A DNA stretch of 64,000 nucleotides from Microbacterium sp. SS28 (GCF_022761035.1 NZ_JAKWJP010000006.1:339411-403410); one strand, 5' to 3'. Positions 24,865 to 33,985 are shown, counted from the stretch's first letter. Made by a program: numbers and translations. Notes: generated by a model not told the origin, from the sequence alone.

Positions 24865-26141
24865 TTGGACACCCCCTCGAGCTGGACGTCGGCCTTGACC
24901 TCCGCCTTGAGCGCCTTCCGTCGCGCCTTCTCCGCCCTGCGCCGGTCGCGCTCGGGCGACGGCAGGAAGAAGATCGTCCGCACGAGCGGCGGCGCGGCGA
25001 TGAACAGGACGATGAGCGCCTGCACGACCGTCACGATCTCGATCGGGATCTGCTGCGACGCCTGCATCGAGAAGCCGCCGGCCTTGAACGCGCCGAAGAG
25101 GATGCCGGCCGCGAACGTGCCCCACGCCGTCGATCGGCCGAGGAGCGCGACCGTGATCGCGTCGAATCCGATGCCCGCATCGATGTCGGCTCCGAAGCCG
25201 GTCGTGACCGTGCCGAGCACCTGGTGGACGCCCGCGAGGCCGACGAGGGCGCCGGAGATCAGCATCCCGTAGAGGTACATCCTCTTGACGTTGATGCCCG
25301 CGACGCGCGCGGCGTTCGGGTTCACCCCGACGGCGCGGAATTTGAACCCGAGGCTCGAGCGGTTGAGGATCCACGCCACCAGGAAGGTCGCCGCGACCGA
25401 GAGGATGAATCCGAAGTGAAGGTTGAACTGCGGACCGAGCAGCTCGGGGAACACCGCCGTGTCTTTCATGGGCGGCGTCTTCGGGGTGTTGGTCCCCGGC
25501 GCCTGGAGCAGACCCTCCGTGCGCAGCATCCAGGCCACCAGGTAGTAGGCGATGTAGTTGAGCATGATGGTCACGATGACCTCGTGCGCGCCCGTCTGCG
25601 CCTTGAGGAAGCCCGCGATGCCCGCCCACAGGGAACCGGCGATGAGGCCTGCGATCAGCGCGAGGATCATGTGCAGCGGGAATGGCATGTCGAAGGCGAA
25701 GCCGACGTAACCGGCCGCCGCCGCCGCGAGGAGCATCTGGCCGCGGCCGCCGATGTTGAACATGCCGATGCGGAATGCGAGCGCGACGCCGAGACCGGCC
25801 GCGATGAGCGGAGTCGCGAAGGTGAGCGTCTCGGTCAGGGGCCGGATCGCACGGGCGAACGTCGGCGCCCCGAAGTTGTAGATCGCACCCTGGAACAGCG
25901 CGCTGTACGCCCCCCACACGGCATCCCAGCTCGCGGCGAGCGTGTCGCCGGGGCGCGCGAAGAAGTACTTCGCGGCCGCCTGGACGTCTTCGTCCGTCGC
26001 CGCGATGAGGATGCCGCCTCCGATGAAGGCGAGGAGCACGGCGAGCACCGAGATGATGGCATTGCCCTGGGTGATCTTGAGGAAGGTCTGATGCCACCTC
26101 GACGGCGGCGGAGCCTCGGTCGGCTCGGACGGCGTGCTCAC
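24861..26141 (-). CDS. Nucleoside ABC transporter permease (first subunit)
   Basis: 426-residue BPD_transp_2 permease (NupP/YufP type). The core shows ATPLIAAGLGVALAFRIGMF, then NIGGRGQMLLAAAAAG, the pore region of sugar/nucleoside importers; a basic C-terminal tail (RRKALKAEVKADV) is cytosolic. GTG 26141 overlaps the ATPase stop (GTGA). Together with the other permease it forms the asymmetric channel of a BMP-dependent nucleoside importer. Confidence 0.91.
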   Translation of the reverse strand: MSTPSEPTEAPPPSRWHQTFLKITQGNAIISVLAVLLAFIGGGILIAATDEDVQAAAKYFFARPGDTLAASWDAVWGAYSALFQGAIYNFGAPTFARAIRPLTETLTFATPLIAAGLGVALAFRIGMFNIGGRGQMLLAAAAAGYVGFAFDMPFPLHMILALIAGLIAGSLWAGIAGFLKAQTGAHEVIVTIMLNYIAYYLVAWMLRTEGLLQAPGTNTPKTPPMKDTAVFPELLGPQFNLHFGFILSVAATFLVAWILNRSSLGFKFRAVGVNPNAARVAGINVKRMYLYGMLISGALVGLAGVHQVLGTVTTGFGADIDAGIGFDAITVALLGRSTAWGTFAAGILFGAFKAGGFSMQASQQIPIEIVTVVQALIVLFIAAPPLVRTIFFLPSPERDRRRAEKARRKALKAEVKADVQLEGVSK

Positions 26142-27658
26142 GCGGCGGCCCCTTCCCCAGCGGGGGTCTCGCCCGCCATCATCAGTCCGAGCACTTCGCG
26201 CGGGGTGTCGCCCGGAACGATCCCGACGATCCTGCCGCGATACATCACCATGATGCGGTCGGCGAGCGCGGCGACCTCGTCGAGCTCGGTCGAGACGACG
26301 ATGACGGGCACGCCTTCGTCGCGCGTCGCGACGATGCGCTTGTGGATGAACTCGATGGAGCCGACGTCGACGCCGCGCGTCGGCTGGGCCGCGACGAGCA
26401 GCGAAAGGTCGCGGCTGAGCTCGCGCGCGAGCACGACCTTCTGCTGATTGCCGCCGGACAGCGCGCTGACCGGGCTCTCGATGCCCTGCGCGCGGACGTC
26501 GAACTCGGTGAACTTCTCCTGCGCGAACGCCGCGAGCGTGCGCCGCTGCAGGGTCCAGGACCTCACGAAGGGCGCTCCGCTGGAACGATCGAGCATGAGG
26601 TTCTCGGCGATCGTGAACTTTCCGACCAGCCCGTCCTCGTTGCGGTCCTCCGGCACGAAGCCGACGCCGTCGTCGAGGATGTGTCGCACGCTCTTGCCGA
26701 CGAGCTCCTCGCCGTCGAGGGTGATCGACCCGCGGACGCGGTCCTGCAACCCGATGAGGGCCTCGGTGAGCTCGGTCTGGCCATTGCCCTGAACCCCCGC
26801 GACGGCGAGGATCTCTCCGCCGCGCACGTCGAAGCTGATGTCATTGACGACGAGCTGTCCGAGCGGGTCGATGACGGTGAGCCCCTCGACCACGAGTCCT
26901 CGGTCGTTCGGCTCGGGTGGAGCCTTGTGCACCGTGAGTTCGACCGCTCGACCCACCATCATCGAGGCGAGCTCGGCGTTCGAGGCGGTCGGCGATGCCT
27001 CGCCCACGACCTTGCCGAGCCGGATGACGGTGATGCGGTCGGCGACTTCGCGCACTTCGCGCAGCTTGTGGGTGATGAAGACGATGGATGCCCCGGACGC
27101 CTTGAGCTGGCGCATGATCTCCATGAGCTCGTCGGTCTCCTGCGGCGTGAGGACCGCCGTCGGCTCGTCGAACACGAGCACCTTCGCGTCGCGGGACAGC
27201 GCCTTGATGATCTCCACCCGCTGCTGCACGCCGACCGGCAGATCCTCGACGACGGCGTCGGGGTCGAGGTGGAAGCCGAAGCGCTGCGAGATCTCGCGGA
27301 CGCGCTCGCGCGCCGCCGCCACATCGAGCAGCCCGCCGGCGCGGGTCGACTCGTGGCCGAGCATCACGTTCTCGGCGACGGTGAAGACGGGGATGAGCAT
27401 GAAGTGCTGGTGCACCATGCCGATCCCGGCGCGCATCGCGTCGCCGGGGCCCTGGAAGTTCTGCACGTGGTCGTCGAGCAGGATGACGCCCTCGTCGGCG
27501 GTGTACAAGCCGTAAAGGACGTTCATGAGCGTCGACTTGCCCGCCCCGTTCTCGCCCAGCAAGCAGTGGATCTCGCCCGGCTCGACGACGAGATCGATGT
27601 GGTCGTTTGCGACGAGGGTGCCGAACCGCTTGGTGATCCCGCGGAGTTCGAGCTTCAT
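26138..27658 (-). CDS. Nucleoside ABC transporter ATP-binding protein (double NBD)
   Basis: 506-residue ATPase with two fused nucleotide-binding domains, as in NupO/YufO, RbsA and MglA. Domain 1: GENGAGKSTLMNVL, signature LPVGVQQRVEIIKAL, VFDEPTAVL. Domain 2: GVQGNGQTEL (degenerate Walker A), LSGGNQQKVVLAREL, and AAQPTRGVDVGS in place of a standard Walker B. One competent and one degenerate site is normal in the family. TAGGAT (27671-27666) lies 7 nt upstream of the ATG, so the ATPase-permease-salvage genes can be transcribed leaderless and apart from the BMP gene. Confidence 0.95.
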   Translation of the reverse strand: MKLELRGITKRFGTLVANDHIDLVVEPGEIHCLLGENGAGKSTLMNVLYGLYTADEGVILLDDHVQNFQGPGDAMRAGIGMVHQHFMLIPVFTVAENVMLGHESTRAGGLLDVAAARERVREISQRFGFHLDPDAVVEDLPVGVQQRVEIIKALSRDAKVLVFDEPTAVLTPQETDELMEIMRQLKASGASIVFITHKLREVREVADRITVIRLGKVVGEASPTASNAELASMMVGRAVELTVHKAPPEPNDRGLVVEGLTVIDPLGQLVVNDISFDVRGGEILAVAGVQGNGQTELTEALIGLQDRVRGSITLDGEELVGKSVRHILDDGVGFVPEDRNEDGLVGKFTIAENLMLDRSSGAPFVRSWTLQRRTLAAFAQEKFTEFDVRAQGIESPVSALSGGNQQKVVLARELSRDLSLLVAAQPTRGVDVGSIEFIHKRIVATRDEGVPVIVVSTELDEVAALADRIMVMYRGRIVGIVPGDTPREVLGLMMAGETPAGEGAAA

Positions 27659-27731
27659 GGTGCCGATCCTAGTGAGAGGGGACGCGGCGGCGCACGGGAC
27701 GTGTGCGGCGATCGCCGGGGTCCAGACAGGC

Positions 27732-27765
27732 GTGGGGGGAGGCCGGCGAACCGGCCTCCCCCCAC
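27732..27765 (-). terminator. Strong hairpin terminator after the BMP lipoprotein gene
   Basis: A perfect 15-bp stem (27732-27746 with 27751-27765) closes a 4-nt loop (27747-27750). It starts 10 nt after the BMP gene stop. The G/C-rich stem lacks a long T-run, as is usual in actinobacteria. It separates the abundant binding-protein transcript from the ATPase-permease genes. Confidence 0.88.
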
Positions 27766-27775
27766 ATTCAGTGGA

Positions 27776-28891
27776 TCACTTGTTGAGGTAGGACTCGACC
27801 TTGATGGAGCCGTCCATGATGCCGGCCTTGATCGCGTCGAGCTCACCCTGGAGGTCGGGCGAGACCTTGCTCTCGAAGTCGTGGAACGGGGCGATGCCGA
27901 CGCCGTCGTTGTCGAGCGTGCCGACGAACGGCGTCGTGTCGAAGTCGCCCTGGCCGGCCTTGAGGACCGCTTCCTCGACGCCGACGTCGACAGCCTTGAG
28001 GACAGAGGTCAGCAGGAGCTCGCCGACGGTGGGGTCGGTCTCGAACACGTCGGCGTCGACGCCGAGCAGCGCGATGTCCTTGCCCGAGTCGCGGATGACG
28101 GACGCCGCGCTCTGGTAGATCTCGCCACCGACCGGCAGGATCACGTCAGCACCCTGGGCGATGAGACCGCTCGCGGCGTTGATCGCCTCCTGGCCGGCGA
28201 CGAACGAGCCCGTGAAGAGTCCATCCTGCTTCGCGCGGTCCCAACCGAGCACCGTGACGCTGTCGTCCTTCTGCTCGTTCCAGTAGTCCACGCCCTGGGC
28301 GAAGCCGTCCATGAAGATCGACACCGTGTCGAAGTTGCCGCCGCCGAAGGTGCCGACGATCTTCGACGTGCTGTACGACGCCGACGCATAGCCGGCCATG
28401 AACGCAGCCTGAGCCGTGTCGAAGATGACGGGCTTGATGTTCGGGGCGTCCGTGGCTCCGTCGAAGTCGTTGTCGACGGTGGTGTCGACGGTGACGAACT
28501 GGATGTCGGGGTTGGCGATGGCGGCCTCACCGGCTGCCGCGCCGAGGTCGAAGCCCGTCGTGACGATGAGCGTGCAGTTCTGGTCGATCAGGCTCTGGAT
28601 GTTGGGCGCGAAGTCGGAGGAGGACGTCGACCGCACGTCGAGGAAGTCGATCCCGAGCTCGTCTGCGGCACGCTCCAGCCCCTCGTAGGAGAGCTGGTTG
28701 AACGACTTGTCCTGGAATCCGCCCGGGCTCGCGCCGGACACGACGCAGGGCAGGAAGCCCTCGACCACGGTGGACGTGGCCTCATCTGTGGGCGCCGTCT
28801 CCTCGGGCGCCGATGCGCAGCCTGCGAGGGCAACGAACATGCCGGCGGCGACCAGGCCGCCGGCCACTCGCTTGCGGGTGGAAAAAGTCAC
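27776..28891 (-). CDS. BMP-family nucleoside-binding lipoprotein
   Basis: 371-residue secreted lipoprotein of the BMP/PnrA family that delivers nucleosides to the ABC importer. The signal peptide is RKRVAGGLVAAGMFVALAGC with lipobox LAGC, giving a lipid-anchored Cys at about residue 24. The mature part has GGFQDKSFNQLSYEGLERAA, VTTGFDLG and the sequence YASASYSTSKIVGTFGGG typical of the family. GTG 28891 is preferred over the in-frame GTG at 28903 because GGAGG lies 5 nt before it, inside the longer reading. A hairpin (28912-28930) lies in its leader. Confidence 0.92.
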   Translation of the reverse strand: MTFSTRKRVAGGLVAAGMFVALAGCASAPEETAPTDEATSTVVEGFLPCVVSGASPGGFQDKSFNQLSYEGLERAADELGIDFLDVRSTSSSDFAPNIQSLIDQNCTLIVTTGFDLGAAAGEAAIANPDIQFVTVDTTVDNDFDGATDAPNIKPVIFDTAQAAFMAGYASASYSTSKIVGTFGGGNFDTVSIFMDGFAQGVDYWNEQKDDSVTVLGWDRAKQDGLFTGSFVAGQEAINAASGLIAQGADVILPVGGEIYQSAASVIRDSGKDIALLGVDADVFETDPTVGELLLTSVLKAVDVGVEEAVLKAGQGDFDTTPFVGTLDNDGVGIAPFHDFESKVSPDLQGELDAIKAGIMDGSIKVESYLNK

Positions 28892-28911
28892 GTCTGCCTC
28901 CACGGAAGTAG

Positions 28912-28930
28912 ACCCGCGGACATCGCGGGT
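28912..28930 (-). other. Leader hairpin of the BMP gene
   Basis: ACCCGCG and CGCGGGT pair perfectly (7 bp) around GACAT, ending 20 nt before the chosen start codon. It could stabilise the 5' end or affect translation; no function is shown. Confidence 0.5.
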
Positions 28931-28963
28931 GATGAAGCGAAGTTACCTACTGTGACCGCCGAG

Positions 28964-28977
28964 TTGCATTCCTGCAA
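28964..28977. promoter_or_regulatory. Candidate operator upstream of the BMP gene
   Basis: TTGCATTCCTGCAA is an inverted repeat with 5-bp arms, 73-86 nt upstream of the BMP start, near AGGTAACT/TAGGTA promoter-like sequence (minus strand). It may bind the nucleoside regulator, which is not encoded nearby. Confidence 0.4.
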
Positions 28978-29053
28978 GGCCCCGGGGCCCGAATGGTTAC
29001 AAAGACGCAACACGGACGGAACCGGATGCCGCATTCCGCGCGACTGCGGATCG

Positions 29054-30169
29054 TCAGAGCACTTCGTTCCGGCCCGTGACCTTGAGCGCGTCGACGACGC
29101 CCTTGACGCGCTGCGCATGCTCGCTCGTCGTGACGAGGAGCGCGTCCTCGGTGTCGACGATCACGATGTCCTGCACGCCGATGACGCTGATGACGCGGTT
29201 GGTCTGGCTCACGACGATGCCGCTCGAGGCGTCGGCGAGGATGCGCGCGTTCTTGCCCAGGATCGCGAGGTCGTTGCCGCGCCCGTGGGTGTTGAGCTTG
29301 GCGAGGCTCGCGAAGTCTCCGACGTCGTCCCAGTCGAAGTGACCGGGAATCACTGCGAGGCGCCCCTTCTCCGCCGCGGGCTCGGCGACGGCGTAGTCGA
29401 TCGCGATCTTGGTGATCGTCGGCCACACGCGGTCGACGACCGGCCCGCGCGCGTCGCGGTCGTCCCATGCCTCGGCGAGGTCCATGAGACCCGCATACAG
29501 ATGCGGCTCGTTCTCGGCGATCTCGCCCAGCAGCACGTCGGCCCGCGCGATGAACATGCCGGCGTTCCAGAGGTACGAGCGATCGGCGTAATAGGCCTTG
29601 GCCGTCTCGAGGTCGGGCTTCTCGACGAAGCGCCGCACGAGGGCCGCCTCGGGAGCGCCCTCGACCACGAGCTCGTCGCCCTTCTGGATGTAGCCGAAGC
29701 CCACGGACGGCTCCACGGGCGGGATGCCGATCGTGCAGATGTAGCCCTCGCGCGCCGTCGCGACGGCCTGCCGGACCGCCCAGTCGAACACCTGCGCGCC
29801 GCGGATGACGTGGTCGGCGGCGAACGAGCCGATGATGACGTCAGGCTCGCGCTTGACGAGGATCGCCGCCGCGAGACCGATCGCCGCCGCCGAATCGCGC
29901 GGCTCCGACTCGAGGAAGACGTTCTTGTCGGGGACGCCGGGAAGCTCCCTCTCGACCGCGGCGCGATGCGCGCGACCGGTCACGACGGCGATGCGGTCGC
30001 TGCCGGCGAGCGGTTCGAGTCGATCCCACGTGTCGCGCAGCAGCGTCTGCCCCGACCCGGTGAGGTCGTGCAGGAACTTGGGCGCGTCGGCACGCGACAG
30101 CGGCCACAGTCTGCTGCCGATGCCCCCCGCGGGGATGACGGCGTAGAAGTCGTTGATCGGCTCGGGCAT
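29054..30169 (-). CDS. manC: Mannose-1-phosphate guanylyltransferase
   Basis: 371-residue nucleotidyltransferase that makes GDP-mannose from mannose-1-phosphate and GTP, for mannosylated cell-envelope lipids, glycans or protein mannosylation. The N terminus AVIPAGGIGSRLWPLSR is the GTP-binding pyrophosphorylase signature, followed by APKFLHDL, and FVEKP with the catalytic lysine mid-protein. It lacks the C-terminal isomerase domain of bifunctional enzymes. TAGCCT (30181-30176) lies 6 nt before the ATG, indicating a leaderless message. Divergent from sdhC. Confidence 0.95.
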   Translation of the reverse strand: MPEPINDFYAVIPAGGIGSRLWPLSRADAPKFLHDLTGSGQTLLRDTWDRLEPLAGSDRIAVVTGRAHRAAVERELPGVPDKNVFLESEPRDSAAAIGLAAAILVKREPDVIIGSFAADHVIRGAQVFDWAVRQAVATAREGYICTIGIPPVEPSVGFGYIQKGDELVVEGAPEAALVRRFVEKPDLETAKAYYADRSYLWNAGMFIARADVLLGEIAENEPHLYAGLMDLAEAWDDRDARGPVVDRVWPTITKIAIDYAVAEPAAEKGRLAVIPGHFDWDDVGDFASLAKLNTHGRGNDLAILGKNARILADASSGIVVSQTNRVISVIGVQDIVIVDTEDALLVTTSEHAQRVKGVVDALKVTGRNEVL

Positions 30170-30261
30170 GACTCCAGGCTACCCAGGGGTGTTGCGCGCG
30201 GGTGTCGGGGAGTTGTCAGCCCCGTGAATCGCGTGAGGATCGGCATCCGTCGCCGTAAAGA

Positions 30262-30279
30262 TATCTCGACGTCGAGATA
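30262..30279. promoter_or_regulatory. 18-bp perfect palindrome, candidate operator of the sdh operon
   Basis: TATCTCGACGTCGAGATA is identical to its reverse complement. It lies 92 nt upstream of manC and 134 nt upstream of sdhC, in the divergent region. The form (half-site TATCTCGAC without spacer) suits a dimeric regulator such as a MarR- or TetR-type protein; the regulator is unknown. A TAGGAT hexamer (30319-30324) downstream could be the sdhC -10 box. Confidence 0.6.
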
Positions 30280-30413
30280 CTTCCGAGAGGCCCATCCCTC
30301 CGCGCGACATGACGGGAATAGGATGTACGGCGCGCCCGCGTGACGCAGGGGGACGCCATTCCCCCGGGGCAGAGTTCGCCCCCGCACAGTGTTCTAGTCA
30401 GGGAGGACGGCCC

Positions 30414-30848
30414 GTGTCTGCACCAGCACGCATCACCCCGTCGGTCGCGGAGACCACGTCCCGAGTGCCGCGCGGCACTCTCTATCGAGGCCACGAGGGG
30501 ATGTGGTCCTGGGTCCTGCACCGCATCACGGGTGTCGCGATCTTCTTCTTCCTCCTCGTGCACATCCTCGACACGGCGCTCATCCGGGTCTCCCCGGAGG
30601 CGTACAACGCCGTCATCGGCACGTACAAGAACCCGATCATGGGCGTCGGCGAGATCGCACTCGTCGGCGCGATCGCGTACCACGCGTTCAACGGCCTGCG
30701 CATCATCGTCGTGGACTTCTGGTCGAAGGGCGCGCGCTACCAGCGCCAGCTGTGGTGGATCGTGCTCGGCGTCTGGTTCGTCACGATGGCGGCATTCGTG
30801 CCGCGCCAGTTCATGGTCATCATGAGCGAGATCACCGGGGGGCACTGA
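30414..30848 (+). CDS. sdhC: Succinate dehydrogenase cytochrome b subunit
   Basis: 144-residue membrane subunit of complex II with three hydrophobic helices. HRITGVAIFFFLLVHILD is the Sdh_cyt signature (HRxTG then a heme-ligand-type His). It anchors the SdhAB head and contributes to the quinone site. GTG 30414 is chosen because GGAGG lies 7 nt upstream and the family sequence starts at once. One nucleotide separates it from sdhD. Confidence 0.94.
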   Translation: MSAPARITPSVAETTSRVPRGTLYRGHEGMWSWVLHRITGVAIFFFLLVHILDTALIRVSPEAYNAVIGTYKNPIMGVGEIALVGAIAYHAFNGLRIIVVDFWSKGARYQRQLWWIVLGVWFVTMAAFVPRQFMVIMSEITGGH

Positions 30849-30849
30849 G

Positions 30850-31299
30850 ATGACTGCCGACACCATCGCCGACCCCCGCGCTCCGCGGACGACGCCGCGC
30901 AAGGGCGCCAACCTCGAGAAGTGGGGCTGGATCTACATGCGCGCCTCGGGCGTGCTGCTCGTCGTCCTGATCTTCGGCCACCTCTTCGTCAACCTCGTGC
31001 TGGGCGAAGGCGTCAAGCAGATCGACTTCGCCTTCGTCGCGGGCAAGTTCGCGACGCCGTTCTGGCAGTGGTGGGACGTGCTGATGCTGTGGCTCGCGCT
31101 GATCCACGGCGCCAACGGCATGCGCACGATCGTCAACGACTACGTCGGCCACGAGCGCACGCGCCGCGTCCTCGTGTGGGCGCTGTGGCTGTCGGCGGCG
31201 TTCCTCATCCTCCTCGGCACGCTCGTCGTCTTCACCTTCGACCCGTGCCCCACCGGCTCCCCCGCCGACCTGCTGCCCAGCTTCTGCGCTGAGCTGTGA
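30850..31299 (+). CDS. sdhD: Succinate dehydrogenase membrane anchor subunit
   Basis: 149-residue second membrane subunit of complex II. Three hydrophobic segments are visible; RASGVLLVVLIFGHLFVNLV carries a histidine fit to bind heme, and LIHGANGMRTIVNDY is conserved among actinobacterial SdhD. It is translated right after sdhC (1-nt gap) and before sdhA (46-nt gap). Confidence 0.93.
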   Translation: MTADTIADPRAPRTTPRKGANLEKWGWIYMRASGVLLVVLIFGHLFVNLVLGEGVKQIDFAFVAGKFATPFWQWWDVLMLWLALIHGANGMRTIVNDYVGHERTRRVLVWALWLSAAFLILLGTLVVFTFDPCPTGSPADLLPSFCAEL

Positions 31300-31345
31300 C
31301 CTGGTCGCGCGCGGACACATCGACTGAGACAGAGGCATCCCACAC

Positions 31346-33172
31346 GTGAGCACCCAGACCACCGCCGACAGCTATGTCAAGGACGGCGTCCACTACCACC
31401 AGTTCGACATCGTCATCGTGGGAGCCGGCGGCGCCGGCATGCGCGCGGCGATCGAGGCGGGGCCGGGCGCCAGGACGGCCGTCATCACGAAGCTCTACCC
31501 GACGCGGTCCCACACGGGCGCGGCGCAGGGCGGCATGGCGGCGGCGCTCGCGAACGTCGAAGAGGACTCGTGGGAGTGGCACACCTTCGACACCGTCAAG
31601 GGCGGCGACTACCTCGTCGACCAGGACGCGGCCGAGATCCTCGCGAAAGAGGCGATCGATGCCGTCATCGACCTCGAGAACATGGGCCTGCCGTTCAACC
31701 GCACGCCCGAGGGCAAGATCGACCAGCGCCGCTTCGGCGGTCACACCGCCGACCACGGCAAGACCCCTGTGCGCCGCGCGTGCTACGCCGCCGACCGCAC
31801 GGGCCACATGATCCTGCAGACGCTCTTCCAGAACTGCGTGAAGCTCGGCATCAACTTCTTCAACGAGTTCTACGTCCTCGACCTCGTCACGGTCGGCGAG
31901 GGCAAGGACCAGCAGATCGCGGGCGTCGTCGCGTACGAGCTCGCGACGGGCGATCTGCACGTCTTCCAGTCGAAGGCCGTCATCTTCGCGACGGGCGGCT
32001 TCGGCAAGATCTTCAAGACGACCTCGAACGCCCACACCCTCACGGGCGACGGCGTCGGCGTCATCTGGCGCAAGGGCCTGCCCCTCGAGGACATGGAGTT
32101 CTTCCAGTTCCATCCGACGGGCCTCGCGGGACTCGGCATCCTGCTCACCGAGGGTGCGCGCGGTGAAGGCGCGATCCTGCGCAACGTCAGCGGCGAGCGC
32201 TTCATGGAGCGCTACGCGCCGACCATCAAGGACCTCGCACCGCGCGACATCGTGAGCCGCTGCATGGTGCAGGAGGTCGCCGAGGGCCGCGGAGCGGGTC
32301 CGCACCGCGACTACGTGCTGCTGGACTGCACGCACCTCGGCGCGGAGGTGCTCGAGACCAAGCTCCCCGACATCACGGAGTTCGCCCGCACGTACCTCGG
32401 CGTCGACCCCGTCGTCGAGCCCGTGCCGGTCATGCCCACGGCGCACTACGCGATGGGCGGCATCCCGACGAACAACGACGCCCAGGTGCTCGCGGACAAC
32501 ACGACTGTCGTACCGGGTCTCTACGCCGCCGGCGAGTGCGCGTGCGTCTCGGTGCACGGCTCGAACCGCCTCGGCACGAACTCGCTGCTCGACATCAACG
32601 TCTTCGGCAAGCGCGCCGGCCGCAACGCCGTGCAGTACGTGCAGACCGCCGACTTCGTGCCGCTGCCCGAGGACCCCGCCAAGGAGGTCCGCGAGCTGAT
32701 CGAGGGCCTGCGGAGCAACCCGGGCACCGAGCGCATCGCGGTGCTGCGCAAGACGCTGCAGGACGAGATGGACCGCAAGGCGCAGGTCTTCCGCACGGAC
32801 GAGTCGCTCAGCGAGGTGATGGACGTCATCGCCGAGCTCCGCGAGCGGTACCGCAACGTCCACGTCGACGACAAGGGCAAGCGCTACAACACCGACCTCC
32901 TGGAGGCCGTCGAGCTCGGGTTCCTCCTCGACCTCGCTGAGGTCGTGGTCGTGACCGCGCGCAACCGCAAGGAGAGTCGGGGCGGCCACATGCGCGACGA
33001 CTACCCGAAGCGCGACGACGAGAACTACATGAAGCACACCATGGCCTATCTCTCGGGCGACGCGCAGTCGTCGCATCCCGAGGACCACATCCGGCTCGAC
33101 TGGAAGCCGGTCGTGTTCACCAGGAACGCGCAGGGCGAGTTGAACTACCCGCCGATGGAGAGGAAGTACTGA
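31346..33172 (+). CDS. sdhA: Succinate dehydrogenase flavoprotein subunit
   Basis: 608-residue catalytic subunit oxidising succinate to fumarate on the cytosolic face of the membrane. FAD motif VIVGAGGAGMRAAIEAG; SHTGAAQGGMAAAL with His56 as the covalent FAD attachment site; HPTGL and the RGEGAILRN substrate region; and GSNRLGTNSLLD near residue 410. GTG 31346 gives a normal length. Central enzyme of TCA cycle and respiration. Confidence 0.97.
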   Translation: MSTQTTADSYVKDGVHYHQFDIVIVGAGGAGMRAAIEAGPGARTAVITKLYPTRSHTGAAQGGMAAALANVEEDSWEWHTFDTVKGGDYLVDQDAAEILAKEAIDAVIDLENMGLPFNRTPEGKIDQRRFGGHTADHGKTPVRRACYAADRTGHMILQTLFQNCVKLGINFFNEFYVLDLVTVGEGKDQQIAGVVAYELATGDLHVFQSKAVIFATGGFGKIFKTTSNAHTLTGDGVGVIWRKGLPLEDMEFFQFHPTGLAGLGILLTEGARGEGAILRNVSGERFMERYAPTIKDLAPRDIVSRCMVQEVAEGRGAGPHRDYVLLDCTHLGAEVLETKLPDITEFARTYLGVDPVVEPVPVMPTAHYAMGGIPTNNDAQVLADNTTVVPGLYAAGECACVSVHGSNRLGTNSLLDINVFGKRAGRNAVQYVQTADFVPLPEDPAKEVRELIEGLRSNPGTERIAVLRKTLQDEMDRKAQVFRTDESLSEVMDVIAELRERYRNVHVDDKGKRYNTDLLEAVELGFLLDLAEVVVVTARNRKESRGGHMRDDYPKRDDENYMKHTMAYLSGDAQSSHPEDHIRLDWKPVVFTRNAQGELNYPPMERKY

Positions 33173-33174
33173 GC

Positions 33175-33978
33175 ATGGCCACTTCCGCGACCGACATCAT
33201 CGAGCGCACCGACGAGGACGCGCAGGAGACGGCTCAGGATGCCGCGGCGAACGACACCGGCATCCAGTCGTTCCTCGTGACCTTCATCATCCGGCGCTTC
33301 GACCCCGAGGTCGATGAAGAGCCGCGCTGGGTCGACTACGACGTCGAGCTCTACTCGACCGACCGCGTCCTGGACGCCCTGCACAAGATCAAGTGGGAGG
33401 TCGACGGCTCACTGTCGTTCCGCCGCTCGTGCGCGCACGGCATCTGCGGATCGGACGCCATGCGCATCAACGGGCGCAACCGGCTCGCGTGCAAGACGCT
33501 CATCAAGGACCTCGACATCTCGCAGCCGATCTACGTCGAGGCGATCAAGGGCCTGCCGCTCGAGAAGGACCTCATCGTCGACATGGAGCCGTTCTTCGCC
33601 TCCTACCGCGAAGTGCAGCCCTTCCTCATCGCCTCTTCCAAGGTCGAGCCCGGCAAGGAGCGCATCCAGTCGATCGTGGACCGCGAAGTGTTCGACGACA
33701 CGACCAAGTGCATCCTGTGCGCCGCGTGCACCTCGTCGTGCCCCGTCTTCTGGACGGACGGCCAGTACTTCGGGCCCGCCGCGATCGTCAACGCCCACCG
33801 GTTCATCTTCGACTCGCGCGACGACGCGGCCGACGTGCGCCTCGACATCCTCAACGACAAGGAGGGCGTGTGGCGCTGCCGCACGACCTTCAACTGCACC
33901 GAGGCGTGCCCCCGCGGCATCGAGGTCACCAAGGCGATCGCCGAGGTCAAGCAGGCGGTCCTGCGCGGTAAGCGCTGA
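33175..33978 (+). CDS. sdhB: Succinate dehydrogenase iron-sulfur subunit
   Basis: 267-residue iron-sulfur protein passing electrons from SdhA to the membrane quinone site. A 2Fe-2S cluster site (SCAHGICGSDAM plus the later LACKTL), a 4Fe-4S motif (CILCAACTSSCP) and a 3Fe-4S motif (CRTTFNCTEACP) are visible in order. Residues 1-30 form a longer, acidic N-terminal extension. It starts 2 nt after sdhA and ends the operon, followed by a hairpin at 33986-34004. Confidence 0.97.
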   Translation: MATSATDIIERTDEDAQETAQDAAANDTGIQSFLVTFIIRRFDPEVDEEPRWVDYDVELYSTDRVLDALHKIKWEVDGSLSFRRSCAHGICGSDAMRINGRNRLACKTLIKDLDISQPIYVEAIKGLPLEKDLIVDMEPFFASYREVQPFLIASSKVEPGKERIQSIVDREVFDDTTKCILCAACTSSCPVFWTDGQYFGPAAIVNAHRFIFDSRDDAADVRLDILNDKEGVWRCRTTFNCTEACPRGIEVTKAIAEVKQAVLRGKR

Positions 33979-33985
33979 CGCTCCT

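Noticed and set aside
26342..30343. A 1333-codon open frame on the plus strand.
   Set aside because: It runs antisense through the ATPase, BMP lipoprotein and manC genes, and its translation is repetitive Arg/Asp/Val-rich, typical of antisense frames in high-G+C DNA. The minus-strand genes carry clear family motifs.
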